The position numbers and the translations under genes were made by a program. Positions 25,826 through 34,027 of a stretch of 64,000 bases of DNA are shown piece after piece. The DNA is from Phycisphaerales bacterium (GTDB lineage: Bacteria; Planctomycetota; Phycisphaerae; Phycisphaerales; UBA1924), in assembly GCA_020847175.1 (NCBI GenBank), contig JADLCM010000003.1, forward strand, positions 60,933 to 124,932, in the 5' to 3' direction. Position 1 is the stretch's first letter, and each line of letters starts with the position of its first letter. The notes beneath the pieces are model-generated. The model was not told where the DNA came from. It ran no database searches and saw nothing but the letters and a program-made list of their open reading frames with translations.

Positions 25826-25858
25826 CCGCAGTCCGCCGGTTCGGCGACGAGACTGCGG
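25826..25858 (+). repeat. REP-like 33-nt hairpin, copy 1
   Basis: CCGCAGTC (25826-25833) pairs with GACTGCGG (25851-25858), and inside it CGCCG pairs with CGGCG around GTT, with ACGA unpaired. It is preceded by GGTGC like the other copies. The long open frame across the array is not a believable gene. Confidence 0.75.
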
Positions 25859-25990
25859 CCATTGCCGCGATCGATTTCCCACCCGGCAACCGCCGAGCCA
25901 AAGTCACGTCAATCGGACCACGGAACCGCGGTCACGCTGCACGGACCACGGGCACCCCGAACCGAGCAGCGCTCCCGCACCTCCGGGTGC

Positions 25991-26023
25991 CCGCAGTCCG
26001 CCGGCTCGGCGGAGAGACTGCGG
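25991..26023 (+). repeat. REP-like 33-nt hairpin, copy 2
   Basis: Same outer arms CCGCAGTC and GACTGCGG and same inner CGCCG/CGGCG stem as copy 1, 165 bp downstream. Differences fall in the loop (GCT) and the unpaired side (GAGA). Confidence 0.75.
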
Positions 26024-26089
26024 TCTTCTCTCAACCCTCTCTCATCCTCAACGCGGCGGAGAACGGCTTGAAGCAACACGCCCCACCCG

Positions 26090-26122
26090 CCGCAGTCGCG
26101 CGTCAAGGCACGCGGACTGCGG
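26090..26122 (-). repeat. REP-like 33-nt hairpin, copy 3, inverted
   Basis: Outer arms CCGCAGTC (26090-26097) and GACTGCGG (26115-26122) are conserved, but the inner stem is CGCGT/ACGCG. The flank GGGTGCC shared with copies 1 and 2 appears here on the other strand, so this copy is inverted. The rest of 25734-26186 shows no gene. Confidence 0.7.
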
Positions 26123-26186
26123 GCACCCGGCGATTCTCACGCGGCGCCGAACGGCGCGCGGGGGCGGCGCGCAGTACGATCACAGA

Positions 26187-28007
26187 ATGAACATGCGGGT
26201 GCGACTCAGCGCGTCGGCGGCGGTCCTGATCGCCTTGGCCAGCGGTGCGCGGGGTGCGGAGGGGCAACCCGCGGATGAGGCCGCGGAACTCGCGCGCTGG
26301 AGCGCGGACCGGGCCGAGCGGATGGCCTGGTGGCACGAGGCTCGGTTCGGCATGTTCATCCACTGGGGCCTGTACTCCGGGGCCGGGGGGGAATGGAACG
26401 GCACGGTCTACCCGCAGCACTACGCGGAGTGGATCCAGCACTGGGCGGCGGTGCCGTGCGACGAGTATGCCCGGCGCATGAGGCCGCTCTTTCGGCCAGA
26501 CCCCGGCGCCGCGGAGGAATGGGCGGACCTCGCGAAGGCGGCGGGGATGCGCTACGCGGTGATGACCGGCAAGCATCACGAGGGGTTCACACTCTTCAAC
26601 TCGGACGCGCCGTACTCGCGGTTCAACTTCGTGACGGGCGGCACCAACATTTCGCCGCCGGGGCGCGACCTGGCGCGGGAGTTCGCCGACGCGATGCGTT
26701 CGCGGGGCCTGCGGGCGGGGTTCTATTACTCTCTGCTCGACTGGCAGCACCCGCAGGCGTACGAGATGGCGCTGCCGGCCTACCCGCGCGAGGCGCGGGC
26801 ACGCGACCACATCGCCTACATCGCGTACGTGCGCGGGCACATCGAGGAACTGCTGACGAATTACGGCCCGCTCTGCACCATCTGGTTCGATTTCTCCGAC
26901 CGGGAGCACCAGGGGGCGGCATGGGGGGCGGCGGACCTGCTGGCGCTGATGCGCCGGAAGCAGCCTGGAATCCTTGTCAACAACAGGTTGTTCGAGGGGC
27001 TGGAGAACCCCAACGGGGACTACGGCACTCCGGAGAAGTATGTGCCGCCCACGGGCTTGAAGGGGATGAGCTGGGAGGTGAACCACACGCTCAACGAGTC
27101 GTACGGCTTCAGCGCGCACGACGCGGCGTGGAAGGACACGACCACGGTGGTACGGCTCCTGTGCGACGTGGTCTCGAAGGGGGGCAACCTGCTCTTGAAC
27201 ATCGGGCCCGATGCGCGGGGGCATGTGCCTCCCGAGGCCCAGGCGACGCTGCGGGGTGTGGGCGCGTGGATGGCGGTCAACGGCGAGGCGATCTACGGCA
27301 GCGGCGCGAGCCCGTTTCCGCGGCTCACCTGGGGACGCGCGACCAGGAAGCCGGGCATCGTGTACCTCATGGTGTTTGACTGGCCGGTGGACGGGGTGCT
27401 TGATGTCCCGATGCGCGCCGAGGTGCGGAGCGCCCGGGTGCTGGGGCGGGAGGGCGCGCTTGCTTTTGAGGCGGCGGAGAGCGGGGGGGTTGCGGTGCGC
27501 GTTCCGGGCGGGCCGGTTGACCCGGCGTGCACGGTGGTGCGTCTCGATGTTGAAGGCGAGGTTCAGGCGGTCGTGCATGTCGCTTACCCGGACGCGAACG
27601 GAGTCGCGACGATCGGTGCGCAGGATGCGCTGGTTGAGGGGCCGTCGCTGCGGGTTGAGCAGGTGGGCGCCGGTGCTGACGCAGAGTTCAACCTCGGCTA
27701 CTGGCTCGATGCCGACGCGACCGCGACTTTCTTGCTGGGGCTGCGCCCGGCACAGGCCGGGGTTTACGGAGTGGAAGTGGAGGTCGCCTGCACCGACGAC
27801 TCGGACGGGGCGCGGGTGGTGTTGGCGACCCCGGGGGGAGACCTCACGTTTGAGGTGCCGCCCACGGGCGGTTGGCAGACCTACCGGGTGCTGGAGATCG
27901 GCGACGTGACGCTCGATGCGGGCGAGCACCGTTTGGTGCTTCGCGCGCTGACCAAGCCGGGCGAGGCGGTCGCCAACGTGCGCCGGGTGACGCTGCGGAA
28001 GAAGTAG
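26187..28007 (+). CDS. Secreted alpha-L-fucosidase (GH29)
   Basis: A 606-residue exported glycosidase. After a Sec signal (MRVRLSASAAVLIALASGARG), the GH29 barrel shows FGMFIHWGLYS, YAVMTGKHHEGFTLF, GFYYSLLDWQHP and the nucleophile region TIWFDFSD (about residue 230), then GILVNNRLF and GNLLLNIGPDARG. It removes terminal L-fucose from glycans. A C-terminal module of about 150 residues (from about 455) is beta-rich, with WQTYRV and a closing LDAGEHRLVLRAL, resembling a carbohydrate-binding module. The start is at 26187 or the in-frame ATG at 26193. Confidence 0.9.
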   Translation: MNMRVRLSASAAVLIALASGARGAEGQPADEAAELARWSADRAERMAWWHEARFGMFIHWGLYSGAGGEWNGTVYPQHYAEWIQHWAAVPCDEYARRMRPLFRPDPGAAEEWADLAKAAGMRYAVMTGKHHEGFTLFNSDAPYSRFNFVTGGTNISPPGRDLAREFADAMRSRGLRAGFYYSLLDWQHPQAYEMALPAYPREARARDHIAYIAYVRGHIEELLTNYGPLCTIWFDFSDREHQGAAWGAADLLALMRRKQPGILVNNRLFEGLENPNGDYGTPEKYVPPTGLKGMSWEVNHTLNESYGFSAHDAAWKDTTTVVRLLCDVVSKGGNLLLNIGPDARGHVPPEAQATLRGVGAWMAVNGEAIYGSGASPFPRLTWGRATRKPGIVYLMVFDWPVDGVLDVPMRAEVRSARVLGREGALAFEAAESGGVAVRVPGGPVDPACTVVRLDVEGEVQAVVHVAYPDANGVATIGAQDALVEGPSLRVEQVGAGADAEFNLGYWLDADATATFLLGLRPAQAGVYGVEVEVACTDDSDGARVVLATPGGDLTFEVPPTGGWQTYRVLEIGDVTLDAGEHRLVLRALTKPGEAVANVRRVTLRKK

Positions 28008-28066
28008 GGGGGTTCCGGGGAAACCGGCGTGGTGAGGCCGCCCGCGAAGTGATGCACGCGGCCGTG

Positions 28067-28360
28067 CTACCCGGGCAATCGTGCGGCGACGTCCGCCGGG
28101 CTGAGACCGAGGATCAGGAAGATCTTCTCGGGGCTGGCGTGCCCGGCGAGGAGTTCGATGTCGCGCGGACGGAGCGCGAGGGTGCGCGCGAGAAGGCGGG
28201 TGATCGCGTCGTTGGCCTTTCCTCCTTCGGGGGGCGCGCTCACGCGAATCTTGAGGCGGTCGCCGAGGGCGCCCGCGACCTTGTCGCGCGAGGCGCCGGG
28301 CACGGCCTTGATGCGGATCCGTGTGCCACGCGGGTCGGCTTCGAGGATGGTTGGCGGCAT
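28067..28360 (-). CDS. DUF167 (YggU-type) protein
   Basis: About 97 residues. The DUF167 pattern is clear: IRIKAVPGASRDKVAGALGDRLKIRVSAPP in pieces, then PPEGGKANDAITRLLA, and the C-terminal ELLAGHASPEKIFLI. Members are small alpha/beta proteins of unknown function, often encoded near yggT/proC, but neither is here. The chosen start (MPPTILEADPRGTR) gives the usual length; the ATG at 28387 would add nine residues, and neither has a good ribosome binding site. Confidence 0.85.
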   Translation of the reverse strand: MPPTILEADPRGTRIRIKAVPGASRDKVAGALGDRLKIRVSAPPEGGKANDAITRLLARTLALRPRDIELLAGHASPEKIFLILGLSPADVAARLPG

Positions 28361-28504
28361 GCGCGTCGGAAGGCTACGCACGGGCATGAACGCAATCGGC
28401 CCGGCGCCCACAATCCGCCGGCCCAGCGGTGCGACGGCGGCCTTCTCCGCCATCCACTCGGCGCGAACACCTGTCCGGCCCTCGAGCCACCGACCACCAA
28501 GTTG

Positions 28505-28585
28505 CCGGTGATCGGTGCTTCCCCGACACGGGCAGTTTGCCTCTGACACACGGCACCGATCGCCGGAGGAACCGGCGATCGGTGG
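28505..28585. repeat. Three-armed inverted repeat with alternative hairpins
   Basis: Arm 1 is CCGGTGATCGGTGC (28505-28518), arm 2 GCACCGATCGCCGG (28553-28566) and arm 3 CCGGCGATCGGTGG (28572-28585). Arm 2 can pair with arm 1 (13 of 14 positions) or with arm 3 (13 bp, 5-nt loop), so the two hairpins exclude each other. It lies about 145-225 bp upstream of the DUF167 start. The flanking sequence 28388-28840 has no believable gene. Confidence 0.6.
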
Positions 28586-28617
28586 CATGGGGAGGGGACG
28601 TGGGGGAACGCGACTGG

Positions 28618-28758
28618 CCCGACGCTTTCCATGAAGTCCATTCTCGTGCCACGACGATCTGGGCGTTGCCGGGACATCGTGCGGGCGGCAGCAGAGCACG
28701 ACGATGCCCCAAGCCTCCTCATTGTGTCACGGGCATGCGTTCGCGGGGGTCACCTGCC
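28618..28758 (+). repeat. 140-bp intergenic direct repeat, copy A
   Basis: The sequence from CCCGACGC to CACCTGCC recurs at 30829-30966, at the other side of the CLC gene, in the same orientation. Shared blocks include TTCCATGA, CCACGACGA, TTGCCGG, GGGCGGCA and GAGCACGACGATGCCC. The 3' part is more decayed in this copy. Confidence 0.75.
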
Positions 28759-28840
28759 ACCCGCGTGATGGCCCGCTCAGGCGTGGGGCAGCGGGTCGTG
28801 ATCCGGCCCGGTCCGCGGAACGCGATTCGGGAGGATGGGG

Positions 28841-30703
28841 TTACTTCGACCGGGGCGAGGCGAATCCGCGAAGCGAGATGTGGCGCTGAGGATCGGAATC
28901 GTGCGCCAGGCGCTGGCGGTGGGCGCCGAGGAGGTCGCCGCGCGTGATGATCCCCACGAGTTTGCCGGTCTGCTGCTCGATGACGGGAAGACGCCCGATC
29001 CCGTGACGCACCATGTGATCGGCCGCGTCGCGGAGGGTGCGGTCGTCATAGACCACGACGGGGAACCGCTTGGCGAGTTCGCCCAGCGGGCGCTCGGGGG
29101 GGGTGGAGGGGTCGAGCAGGTTGCGTCGCGTGACGACCGAATGGAGTATGCCCGCGTCATCGAGCACGGGGAAGCCCTGATGCGTCGAGCCGGGCGCGTG
29201 TGATGCGATCCACTGGCGGACCTCGCCCACCGTCTGCGATGCGCGGAGCGTGACGAGCTCCTTGAGTGCGATGTCGCGGACGAAGAGGCGATCGAGAAAG
29301 TCGGCCTCGTAATCGGAGGGCACGCGCACGCCGCGCCGGGCGATCTTCTCGGTCATGATGGTGTGGCGCATGAGCATGGACGAGATCAGGTAGGAGGCGG
29401 CGCATCCGCCGAGCAGGGGGAGCAGGCCGAGGGGTTGGAGCGTGGTCTCGAAGGCGAAGACGACGCTGGCGAGCATGGCGCGGGAGGCGCCGGCGAAGAT
29501 CGCCGCCATGCCCACGAGAGCCGCGATGCGAGGATCGACGCCAGCGCCCGGGAAGATGGATTCCAGCAGGAGCCCCAGCAGCCCTCCGAGCGCGCCGCCG
29601 ATCGTGAAGAGGGGGGCGAGCGTGCCTCCGGAGGTTCCGCTCCCGAGGGAGACCGCCCACGAGACGAACTTCCACACGGCGAGGCTCGCGATGGCGGCGA
29701 TGGCGAGATTGCCGGAGAGGATGTCGGAGATGTTGGAGTATCCGACGCCGAGGGTGCGCGGGTAGAAATAGCCGACGAGGCCGACGGCAAGCCCGCCGAG
29801 GGCGGGCCACCACATCCAGTGAATTGGCAGGCGTTCAAAGGCATCCTCGACGGCGTAGACGGCCCGCGTGACGAGCACGCTGACGAGCCCGAGCACGGCC
29901 CCGACGAGAATGTAGAGGGAGAGCGCGGCGCCGGTGGGCTGGTGGAGGTCGGGCATGGCGAAAACGGCCCCGGCGCCGTCGAAGGAGAGGCGGATGCCGG
30001 CGGCGGCCGCGCTCGCGAGGGCGACGGGGATGATCGAGCGTGCCCGGTACTCGAAGAGAAGCAGTTCGATGGCGAGGAGCACGGCCGAGACCGGGGCCCC
30101 GAAGGTGGCGGACATGCCAGCCGCGGCGCCGGCGGCGAGGAGTGTCTTGCGCTCCATGGCGGTGGTGCGCAGAAGTTGCCCGACAAGCGATCCGAGGGCG
30201 CCGCCCGTGGCGATGATGGGGCCCTCGGCACCGAAGGGCCCGCCGGTGCCGATGGCCACCGCCGCGCTCAGAGGCTTGAGGAAGGTCATCCGCGCGGGGA
30301 TCCGGCTCTCGTTGACGATGATCTGCTCCATCGCCTCGGGGATGCCGTGGCCGCGGATCGCGCGGGAGCCGTATCGGGCCATGAAGCCCACGATGACGCC
30401 GCCGACCACGGGCACGAGCAGGACCCACAGGCCCAGCCTGTGGTCGAGCGGGGTCTGGTGGTCGAACGAGAACGTGCCGTGGAAGGCTAGGCCGGTGACG
30501 AACCAGATCAGTCGCATGAGGATCTGGGCGATGAGAGCGGCGACGACGCCGATCAGCAGGGCCAGCAGGGTGATCCGCACGACGCGCCGGTCGATGATCG
30601 GGCCAGGAGGAGGCGCGGGGACGGTCTTGAGTGCATCCGAGATCGAGGGCGCGACCGGAATCCCCGTGCCGCGGCGCTTGCCAAGATTTGGTTCGTGCGA
30701 CAT
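28841..30703 (-). CDS. CLC-type chloride channel/antiporter with CBS domains
   Basis: A 620-residue membrane protein of the CLC family. About ten or more hydrophobic helices occupy residues 40-430. The selectivity motifs are GHGIPEAM (Ser of the usual GSGIP is His), GPFGAEGPI with the gating Glu near residue 160, and SGGTLAPLF. The C-terminus holds two CBS domains (about 460-615), seen in VGEVRQWIASHAPGS, GFPVLDDAGILHSVV and GIGRLPVIEQQTGKLVGIITRGDLL. It transports Cl- or a related anion, possibly with H+ exchange. The start at 30703 (MSHEPNLG) is preferred to the frame open to 30715. It is bracketed by a repeated 140-bp sequence. Confidence 0.92.
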   Translation of the reverse strand: MSHEPNLGKRRGTGIPVAPSISDALKTVPAPPPGPIIDRRVVRITLLALLIGVVAALIAQILMRLIWFVTGLAFHGTFSFDHQTPLDHRLGLWVLLVPVVGGVIVGFMARYGSRAIRGHGIPEAMEQIIVNESRIPARMTFLKPLSAAVAIGTGGPFGAEGPIIATGGALGSLVGQLLRTTAMERKTLLAAGAAAGMSATFGAPVSAVLLAIELLLFEYRARSIIPVALASAAAAGIRLSFDGAGAVFAMPDLHQPTGAALSLYILVGAVLGLVSVLVTRAVYAVEDAFERLPIHWMWWPALGGLAVGLVGYFYPRTLGVGYSNISDILSGNLAIAAIASLAVWKFVSWAVSLGSGTSGGTLAPLFTIGGALGGLLGLLLESIFPGAGVDPRIAALVGMAAIFAGASRAMLASVVFAFETTLQPLGLLPLLGGCAASYLISSMLMRHTIMTEKIARRGVRVPSDYEADFLDRLFVRDIALKELVTLRASQTVGEVRQWIASHAPGSTHQGFPVLDDAGILHSVVTRRNLLDPSTPPERPLGELAKRFPVVVYDDRTLRDAADHMVRHGIGRLPVIEQQTGKLVGIITRGDLLGAHRQRLAHDSDPQRHISLRGFASPRSK

Positions 30704-30828
30704 GCGGCAAGCCACAGAAAAGGCGTACGGCCGATCAGACCAGGAGGTGACAATAGGCGATGCCTCTGGGTGGGTAGCCGAGGTTGACTGGAATCCGGGC
30801 CAGATTGTTGAATCTTCGGGGCGGGTGA

Positions 30829-30966
30829 CCCGACGCGTTCCATGAGATCACTTCTCGTTCCACGACGAGCCGGGCATTGCCGGATTGTCGTGTGGGCGGC
30901 AGAGAGCACGACGATGCCCAAGCGGCATCGTCGTGCCACGGACAGACGCTTGCGAGGCCACCTGCC
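30829..30966 (+). repeat. 140-bp intergenic direct repeat, copy B
   Basis: Second copy of the repeat at 28618-28758. It contains a perfect hairpin, GCACGACGATGCC (30906-30918) with GGCATCGTCGTGC (30924-30936) around CAAGC, whose second arm is degraded in copy A. It ends right at the stop codon of the next gene. Confidence 0.75.
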
Positions 30967-33093
30967 CTACCGGCCCCCCTGCATGTCGCGGAGTTCGTCG
31001 CACCTGATGATGCCGGTGAGGAAATCGGCATCGGCCTGATCGACCGCGCCGTCGAGGTTGAGATCGATGGGGGACTGGGTCTGGATGTGGAGGTCATCGA
31101 CATCGATCAGGCGGTCGAAGTTGCGGTCGCAGGGGTAGCCGCCGAAGAGGAGCGTGACCGTCGCGAGGGCTGAGGCGCCGTCGGCGGTGGTGACCTGGAA
31201 TGTGAATGTGTCGCGCCCGCTCGCGCCCGTGCCCGGGGTGTAGAGGCGCCACCCGCCGCTGCCGCTGAGCGTGCCGCGCGTCGGCAGGTCCGGCGTGCTC
31301 ACGGCGGCGGTGGAGGGGTCACGGGCCGAGGAGAAGGGCAGTTCGACGAGGCTGGGCTGCACGGGATCGACGATGCGGGTGTAGGAGAATGAAATCGGGG
31401 CGGCAGGCGCGGGGGCCCCCGGAGCATCGTCGATGACGAGGTCGATGGGGGCGGAGCGGATGCGCGAGCCGTCGGCGAGCAGTGTTTCGGCAAACAGGCG
31501 GACGGACCCGGCGCCGAGGTTAGCCCCGGTGGTGGCGAGATTGGCCGAACAGCCCGGCGCGGCGGCCACGACGCGACCGTTGTGCACGAGGCGGACTTCG
31601 ATCGCGCCCTCGCCGGTGTACTCGACATCAACGGGGAACAAGGTGCCGAGGTCGCCCTGGGTCACGAAGGGAATCGCGCTGGTCGAACGTCCGAAGCGCG
31701 ACACGACGAGGGGAGCGACGAACTCGCCCCCGCTTGCGGTGATCGAGTTGTCGAGGGCGATGAGGCGCAGGTCGTGCCAGCCGTCGTCGATGGTGGTGAG
31801 GTCGATGGCGAGGGGCGCGCCGGCCGGGCCGGAGGCGACGCGGCTGCCGTCCACGACCGCCTCGAGCGTGAGAATAGTCGCGCCCGGGCGCGTGGTCACG
31901 CCAGACGGAGAGACGAAGAGCGAGCCGGCAGAGACGGGCCCGCTCGGGAGATCGGGAACGGTCACGGCGGGGATGTGGGTGAAGGCGCGGGTGAGCGGGT
32001 CGCCGTAGAGCAGGCCCTGGAAGGGGAGGAAGCCGATGGACCTGAAGCAGGCTTCACCGAGCGTCAGACCCTGAAAGTAGTTCACATGGATGCTGGGGAC
32101 CGGGAACTTGCCGGCGTAGTTGCAGGGCTCTTCGACCTGTCCCCACGAAGCGCTGGCGCCCTTGGCGATCCAGAGCGAGACTTTCTCCTGCGCGGCGGCG
32201 TCGAACGTGGCGGCGTAGCTGGTGAGATGGTCGCAGAACGCGCCGGGAATGATGCCGATGTTGGCCCCGGCGATGCCGGGCGAGGCGAGGCCGGTCATGA
32301 TGCCGAGGCAGTCGTGCTCGCCGCTGGGGAGCGCGCCCTGGTTGACCCGGTGCTCGGCAACCCCGCCCCGCGCGGTGATGTCGGCGACGGCCTGGGGGTA
32401 GGAGCCGTGGCGCGGGCCCGAGCGGGCCTGGTCGTTGGTCTGCATGAAGTAGAACGTGCCCGCGGGACGTGAACCGTCGGCGAGCACGGAGCGGTCGATG
32501 TTGTCGAGAATCTCGGCGACCGTGTTGCCGCGCTGCCCGGTGTAACCGAGCATCGCGCCGATGAAGTAGCGCTGCCCGGCGGCATCCGGACGGCCGTTGA
32601 GCCAGAGCACCGAGCCGTCAAACCCGCGCGCCTGCGGCGAGTCGCGGTAGAACCCCTGCGTGGACTGAGAAGAAATGCCGGGGGTGATGCTGTCGGCGAC
32701 GAGGGAGAGGGAGTACGCGCCGGAGACGCTGAAGCGATTGACGGGGAAGCAGCTGTCGGAGACCAGCCCGGGGGCGCTCATGAAGAACGATCCGCCAGGG
32801 GCGATGACGACGAAGTCGGTGTTGTTCTCCAGGCCGCGCTGGGTGAGTTCGCCCAGGAGTGCCTTGCGCTGGAGGGCCTTGAAGGTGTTCCAGTCGGAGG
32901 GCGCGGGGGTCATGTAGAGCACGCGATCGCCCGGGATGTCGCGGGCGGCGACGTAGGCATTGCCCACGAGAAGAGACTGCGGATTCAGCGGGTCGATGAT
33001 GACCACGGCGCGGCTGGCGGTGCCGCCCGTGCCGAGGGCTGAACCGGAGGCGAGGAGGAGAGCGGAGAGGGCGAGTGTCACAGTCGAACGCAT
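30967..33093 (-). CDS. TIGR03790-type secreted protein with dockerin-like C-terminus
   Basis: A 708-residue exported protein. After a signal (MRSTVTLALSALLLASGSALG) comes a TIGR03790-like domain with DPLNPQSLLVGNAYVAARDIPGDRV in parts, YFIGAMLGYTG, SYAATFDAAAQEKVSLWIAKGASASWG and FQGLLYGDPL. A beta-rich Ig-like middle follows, and at the very end are two EF-hand-like loops, DRNFDRLIDVDDLH and DLNLDGAVDQADADFL, the pattern of a type I dockerin. The function of TIGR03790 proteins is unknown; the tail suggests Ca2+-dependent attachment. GGAGG lies 5 bp before the ATG at 33093. Confidence 0.8.
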   Translation of the reverse strand: MRSTVTLALSALLLASGSALGTGGTASRAVVIIDPLNPQSLLVGNAYVAARDIPGDRVLYMTPAPSDWNTFKALQRKALLGELTQRGLENNTDFVVIAPGGSFFMSAPGLVSDSCFPVNRFSVSGAYSLSLVADSITPGISSQSTQGFYRDSPQARGFDGSVLWLNGRPDAAGQRYFIGAMLGYTGQRGNTVAEILDNIDRSVLADGSRPAGTFYFMQTNDQARSGPRHGSYPQAVADITARGGVAEHRVNQGALPSGEHDCLGIMTGLASPGIAGANIGIIPGAFCDHLTSYAATFDAAAQEKVSLWIAKGASASWGQVEEPCNYAGKFPVPSIHVNYFQGLTLGEACFRSIGFLPFQGLLYGDPLTRAFTHIPAVTVPDLPSGPVSAGSLFVSPSGVTTRPGATILTLEAVVDGSRVASGPAGAPLAIDLTTIDDGWHDLRLIALDNSITASGGEFVAPLVVSRFGRSTSAIPFVTQGDLGTLFPVDVEYTGEGAIEVRLVHNGRVVAAAPGCSANLATTGANLGAGSVRLFAETLLADGSRIRSAPIDLVIDDAPGAPAPAAPISFSYTRIVDPVQPSLVELPFSSARDPSTAAVSTPDLPTRGTLSGSGGWRLYTPGTGASGRDTFTFQVTTADGASALATVTLLFGGYPCDRNFDRLIDVDDLHIQTQSPIDLNLDGAVDQADADFLTGIIRCDELRDMQGGR

Positions 33094-33468
33094 GAAACCT
33101 CCGGCGAGGGCGAAGCGGCTGGGCCCCTTCGTTCGTGAATCATCGTCTCTCACGCATCGAGCACCGCACGTTTGCGAGTTGTGCGGGGTCAAGGTCCAAT
33201 GCCCGGTCCGGTCGGGGTGCATCGGTCGCGGGCACGCACGGGACCGCGCCATTCACGCCGGCGGCGGTCGGCCGGCGGAGCACCCCGGCTCGGCCCTTTC
33301 AATGTAGCCCGAGGTTGACGACCCGCCCAACGTCCGTGGTAAGGTTCGGCGAATGTGGGTGAACGATTTGGAGGACTTGGCGACCCGGGCATCAAACGCC
33401 GCGCCCGCAACCGAACGTTGGGCAAACCGTAGGAACAGGCGCACGGCACGCGCAGGAGGGAGAGGCGA
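33094..33468. other. Intergenic region without a clear gene
   Basis: A 375-bp divergent region between the TIGR03790 gene and a small plus-strand gene. It must hold promoters for both, but I see no strong boxes. A short ATG frame at 33353 that runs into the next gene has no recognisable features. AGGAGGGAG at 33449-33457 serves the downstream gene. Confidence 0.5.
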
Positions 33469-33801
33469 ATGTCGCTCGACCACCGTGAACTTGCTTCGGA
33501 GTTGTTCAACGGCGCGTGGGCGCTGATGGCGCTGCCGGCGCGGACCGCAGATGAAGTCGATGCGATGATCGGAAGGGCCCAGGCGTCGCGGCACCACTGG
33601 GGCATCGCGGGCGGGGCACGCGAGGCGGCGATCGGGCACTGGCAGTGCGCGCGCGTATACGTGCTCGCGGGGCTGGCGGACTCGGCGGAGTACCACGCCG
33701 CGCGGAGCCTGTCGATCGCCGAGGGCTCGAACCTGGGTCCGTTTCTCGTGGGGGCGGCGCTGGAAGCACGGGCCCGGGCCGCGCACTCCCCGGGGCGATG
33801 A
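33469..33801 (+). CDS. Small helical (TPR-like) protein, probably frameshifted
   Basis: The open frame gives 110 residues: MSLDHRELASELFNGAWALM, then helices ending AALEARARAAHSPGR. The helical pattern with ARVYVLAGLADSAEYHAARSL resembles tetratricopeptide-type repeats. The frame ends abruptly after a CCCCGGGG run. Reading one frame over gives DDAARTMYLACARAQLAQI and then an acidic helix ending IAEAE, a natural continuation to 33907. A one-base indel in the run (33788-33795), real or a sequencing error, best explains this. Function unknown. Confidence 0.6.
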   Translation: MSLDHRELASELFNGAWALMALPARTADEVDAMIGRAQASRHHWGIAGGAREAAIGHWQCARVYVLAGLADSAEYHAARSLSIAEGSNLGPFLVGAALEARARAAHSPGR

Positions 33802-33907
33802 CGCCGCGCGGACGATGTATCTTGCGTGCGCGCGTGCGCAGTTGGCGCAAATCGCCGACCCGGAGGAGCGCGAGGTGCTGGCGCGCGACATCGCCGAGGC
33901 GGAGTGA
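33802..33907 (+). pseudogene. Out-of-frame C-terminal tail of the preceding gene
   Basis: This stretch encodes ARTMYLACARAQLAQIADP and ends at TGA 33905-33907 in a frame shifted by one base from the gene at 33469. It reads as the missing last helices. If the indel is an assembly error, the intact gene is 33469-33907. Confidence 0.55.
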
Positions 33908-34027
33908 TTCGCTCACACGGGCGCGCGCCGGCGCGGGCCTCGAACGCCGCACGCCGCGGGCGGCGCGAAGGGGCGAAGGGCTACGATGGACCGGGCGGCA
34001 ACGGCCCGGGTTGACAAGGGGACATGC

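Noticed and set aside
25768..26190. 140-codon frame across the hairpin array
   Set aside because: Its repeated PAVRR peptides are just translated hairpins; no ribosome binding site and no homology recognised.
33353..33468. Short frame starting ATGTGGGTGAACG upstream of the helical protein
   Set aside because: It runs out of frame into the next gene and shows no recognisable protein features; codon use becomes Arg-rich.
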